Below, piece after piece: positions 4,977-6,535 of a DNA stretch of 6,535 bases (positions are counted from its first letter, which is position 1; every line of letters begins with the position of its first letter). This DNA is from Ottowia sp. (GTDB taxonomy: Bacteria; Pseudomonadota; Gammaproteobacteria; Burkholderiales; Burkholderiaceae_C). The notes below the pieces were generated by a model. The model ran no database searches. It saw nothing but the letters and a program-made list of their open reading frames with translations, and was not told the DNA's origin. The DNA lies in contig JALOAS010000133.1 in assembly GCA_023228705.1 (NCBI GenBank), forward strand, positions 1 through 6,535, written 5' to 3'. Made by a program: the position numbers and the translations under genes.

Positions 4977-6412
4977 CCCCAGCTGGCGCACAAGGCGCAA
5001 TCTACAACGACAAGGTGATCCGCCAGTTCAGCATCGCCACGGTGATCTGGGGCGTGATCGGCATGCTGGTCGGCGTGATCGCCGCCGCGCAGCTGACCTG
5101 GCCCGCGCTCAACCTGGGGCTGCCCTGGACCAGCTACGGGCGCCTGCGGCCGCTGCACACCAACGGCGTCATCTTTGCCTTTGGCGGCACCGCGCTCATA
5201 GGCACCTCGCTGTACGTGGTGCAGCGCACCTGCCAGGCGCGACTCATCAGCGACCGGCTGGCGGCGTTCGTGTTCTGGGGCTGGCAGCTGGCGCTGGTGG
5301 GCGCGGTCATCACGCTGCCGCTGGGCCTGACCACGAGCAAGGAATACGCCGAGCTGGAATGGCCCATAGACCTGCTCATCGCGGTGGTCTGGGTTGCCTA
5401 CGCCATCCTATTCTTCGGAACCATCTCGCGGCGCAAGATGCGCCACATCTACGTCGCCAACTGGTTCTACGGCGCGTTCATCATTGCCATCGCGCTGCTG
5501 CACATAGGCAACAGCGCGGCGCTGCCGGTGGGCTGGATGAAGTCGTACCCGGTCTACGCCGGCGTGCAGGACGCCATGGTGCAGTGGTGGTACGGGCACA
5601 ACGCGGTGGGCTTTTTGCTCACGGCCGGCTTCCTGGGCATGATGTACTACTACGTCCCCAAGCAGGCCGAGCGCCCCATCTACAGCTACCGGCTGTCCAT
5701 CGTGCACTTCTGGGCGCTGATCTTCACGTACATGTGGGCCGGCCCGCACCACCTGCACTACACCGCGCTGCCCGACTGGGCGCAGTCAGTCGGCATGGTG
5801 TTCTCCATCATCCTGCTCGCGCCCAGCTGGGGCGGCATGCTCAACGGCATGATGACGCTGTCGGGCGCCTGGTACAAACTGCGCGACGACCCCATCCTGC
5901 GCTTCCTCATCGTCTCGCTCTCGTTCTACGGCATGTCCACCTTTGAAGGGTCCATGCTGTCGATCAAGACCGTCAACGCGCTCAGCCACTACACCGACTG
6001 GACCGTGGGCCACGTGCACTCCGGCGCGCTGGGCTGGGTCGGGTTCATCACCATGGGGTCGCTCTACTACATGATCCCGCGCCTGTACGGCCGCACGCAG
6101 ATGTATTCCAAGCGCGCCATAGAGCTGCACTTCTGGATCGCGACCATCGGCATCGTGCTCTACCTGGCCTCCATGTGGATCGCCGGCGTCATGCAGGGGC
6201 TGATGTGGCGCGCAGTCAACGACGATGGCACGCTGACCTACACCTTTGTTGAGTCGGTCAAGGCCACGTACCCCTACTACGCCGTGCGCTTCCTGGGCGG
6301 CCTCATGTACTTCGCCGGCATGGTCATCATGCTCTGGAACACCTACAAGACCGCCACCAGCGGCCAGGTGCAGCCGGTGCGCATCCCGGCGCTGGCCCCG
6401 CAGCAGGCCTGA
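4973..6412 (+). CDS. ccoN: cbb3-type cytochrome c oxidase catalytic subunit I, CcoN
   Basis: CcoN (479 residues, about 12 membrane helices) is the inner-membrane subunit that reduces O2 to water with electrons from CcoO and CcoP while pumping protons, with high oxygen affinity. All diagnostic residues are visible, each at the Pseudomonas stutzeri position plus two. His62 in RPLHTN and His349 bind low-spin heme b, and His347 in GHVHSG binds heme b3. His209 (WWYGHN), His259 and His260 (AGPHH) bind CuB. Tyr253 is the cross-linked tyrosine six residues before His259, and Glu325 in STFEGS is the conserved glutamate near the active site. The length fits the family, and nothing is missing or broken. 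The start has a Shine-Dalgarno at 4959-4963. Expression is probably from the FNR promoter upstream, plus read-through from ccoIS. ccoO, which normally follows closely, is not seen in the remaining 123 bp. Confidence 0.98.
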   Translation: MTPAGAQGAIYNDKVIRQFSIATVIWGVIGMLVGVIAAAQLTWPALNLGLPWTSYGRLRPLHTNGVIFAFGGTALIGTSLYVVQRTCQARLISDRLAAFVFWGWQLALVGAVITLPLGLTTSKEYAELEWPIDLLIAVVWVAYAILFFGTISRRKMRHIYVANWFYGAFIIAIALLHIGNSAALPVGWMKSYPVYAGVQDAMVQWWYGHNAVGFLLTAGFLGMMYYYVPKQAERPIYSYRLSIVHFWALIFTYMWAGPHHLHYTALPDWAQSVGMVFSIILLAPSWGGMLNGMMTLSGAWYKLRDDPILRFLIVSLSFYGMSTFEGSMLSIKTVNALSHYTDWTVGHVHSGALGWVGFITMGSLYYMIPRLYGRTQMYSKRAIELHFWIATIGIVLYLASMWIAGVMQGLMWRAVNDDGTLTYTFVESVKATYPYYAVRFLGGLMYFAGMVIMLWNTYKTATSGQVQPVRIPALAPQQA

Positions 6413-6448
6413 GAGCTTGAGAAAGAATCCCTCATGCCCGCTTTGACC

Positions 6449-6535
6449 GCCCAAACCCGCCCACTCCGCGTTGCAAATGCTCGCCATGGCACGGGCCATG
6501 CCTGCGCTTTGCGTCTTGATTGGACGGGCTTTGGC
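6449..6535. repeat. long imperfect inverted repeat after ccoN, cut by the window edge
   Basis: The outer arms 6449-6466 and 6518-6535 are complementary at 14 of 18 positions without gaps. An inner block GCAAA (6473-6477) pairs with TTTGC (6508-6512). The centre 6483-6490 pairs with 6495-6502 at 7 of 8 positions around an ACGG loop. The structure spans 87 nt, and its right arm reaches the last base, so it may be longer. It could be a dispersed palindromic (REP/MITE-like) element or an RNA processing hairpin between ccoN and a downstream ccoO. The pairing is observed; the class is inferred. No T-run follows within the window, so a simple terminator is not supported. Confidence 0.6.

Noticed and set aside
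5786..6499. Long minus-strand open frame opposite ccoN
   Set aside because: It is a GC-rich shadow of ccoN, which has all catalytic residues; the antisense product is low-complexity His/Arg/Ala/Gly sequence.
6434..6535. Open frame after ccoN with ATG at 6434, possibly ccoO
   Set aside because: The 34 codons to the edge lack the usual CcoO N-terminus and membrane anchor, and most of the frame falls inside the imperfect inverted repeat, so it is probably non-coding.
1..6535. CRISPR arrays, tRNA or rRNA genes, insertion sequences, prophage or defence genes
   Set aside because: I found no regularly spaced direct repeats, no tRNA-like cloverleaf and no transposase or phage-like protein. Apart from the repeat at the right edge the window looks like ordinary core chromosome.

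Overview
The window is GC-rich with dense, strongly GC-biased codon use. Its gene set, including the order ccoI-ccoS-ccoN, points to a betaproteobacterium of the Burkholderiales, most probably a Comamonadaceae member. The lineage is inferred from protein character and gene order, not from a search.

Layout. (1) Bases 1-334, minus strand: the N-terminal third of rlmB (23S rRNA Gm2251 methyltransferase), running off the left edge. (2) Bases 335-475: a divergent intergenic region with a possible -10 element and a perfect 9-bp stem-loop. (3) Bases 476-1534, plus strand: mnmH/selU, the tRNA 2-selenouridine synthase, with a likely GTG start. (4) Bases 1549-2220, minus strand and convergent with mnmH across only 14 bp: a small polytopic membrane protein of the TauE/SafE-like (DsbD_2-type) family with conserved cysteines and a His-rich tail. 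(5) Bases 2221-2425: a divergent regulatory region centred on a perfect FNR/ANR box (TTGAT-N4-ATCAA). (6) Bases 2426-6412, plus strand: ccoI (copper P1B-ATPase), ccoS (45 aa) and ccoN (catalytic subunit of cbb3 cytochrome oxidase). A second FNR/ANR box overlaps the ccoS stop codon. (7) Bases 6413-6535: ccoO would be expected here, but the window instead ends in a long imperfect inverted repeat.

How the genes work together. From bases 1549 to 6412 the window is the front half of a cbb3-type oxidase locus. CcoN carries heme b, heme b3 and CuB. CcoI exports Cu(I) toward the periplasm for the CuB site, CcoS is needed for cofactor insertion, and the TauE/SafE-like protein is a plausible metal or redox helper. 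Both FNR boxes have -10-like hexamers at class II spacing, so low-oxygen activation of assembly factors and oxidase is the natural reading. The first box has such a hexamer on both sides, suggesting one site may serve two divergent promoters. Its rightward promoter predicts a start exactly at the ccoI ATG, hence a leaderless mRNA. rlmB and mnmH are unrelated RNA-modification genes flanking the locus.

I see no wholly new system. The points most worth checking are the promoter architecture, a possible 11-codon upstream ORF coupled to ccoN, and the inverted repeat after ccoN.
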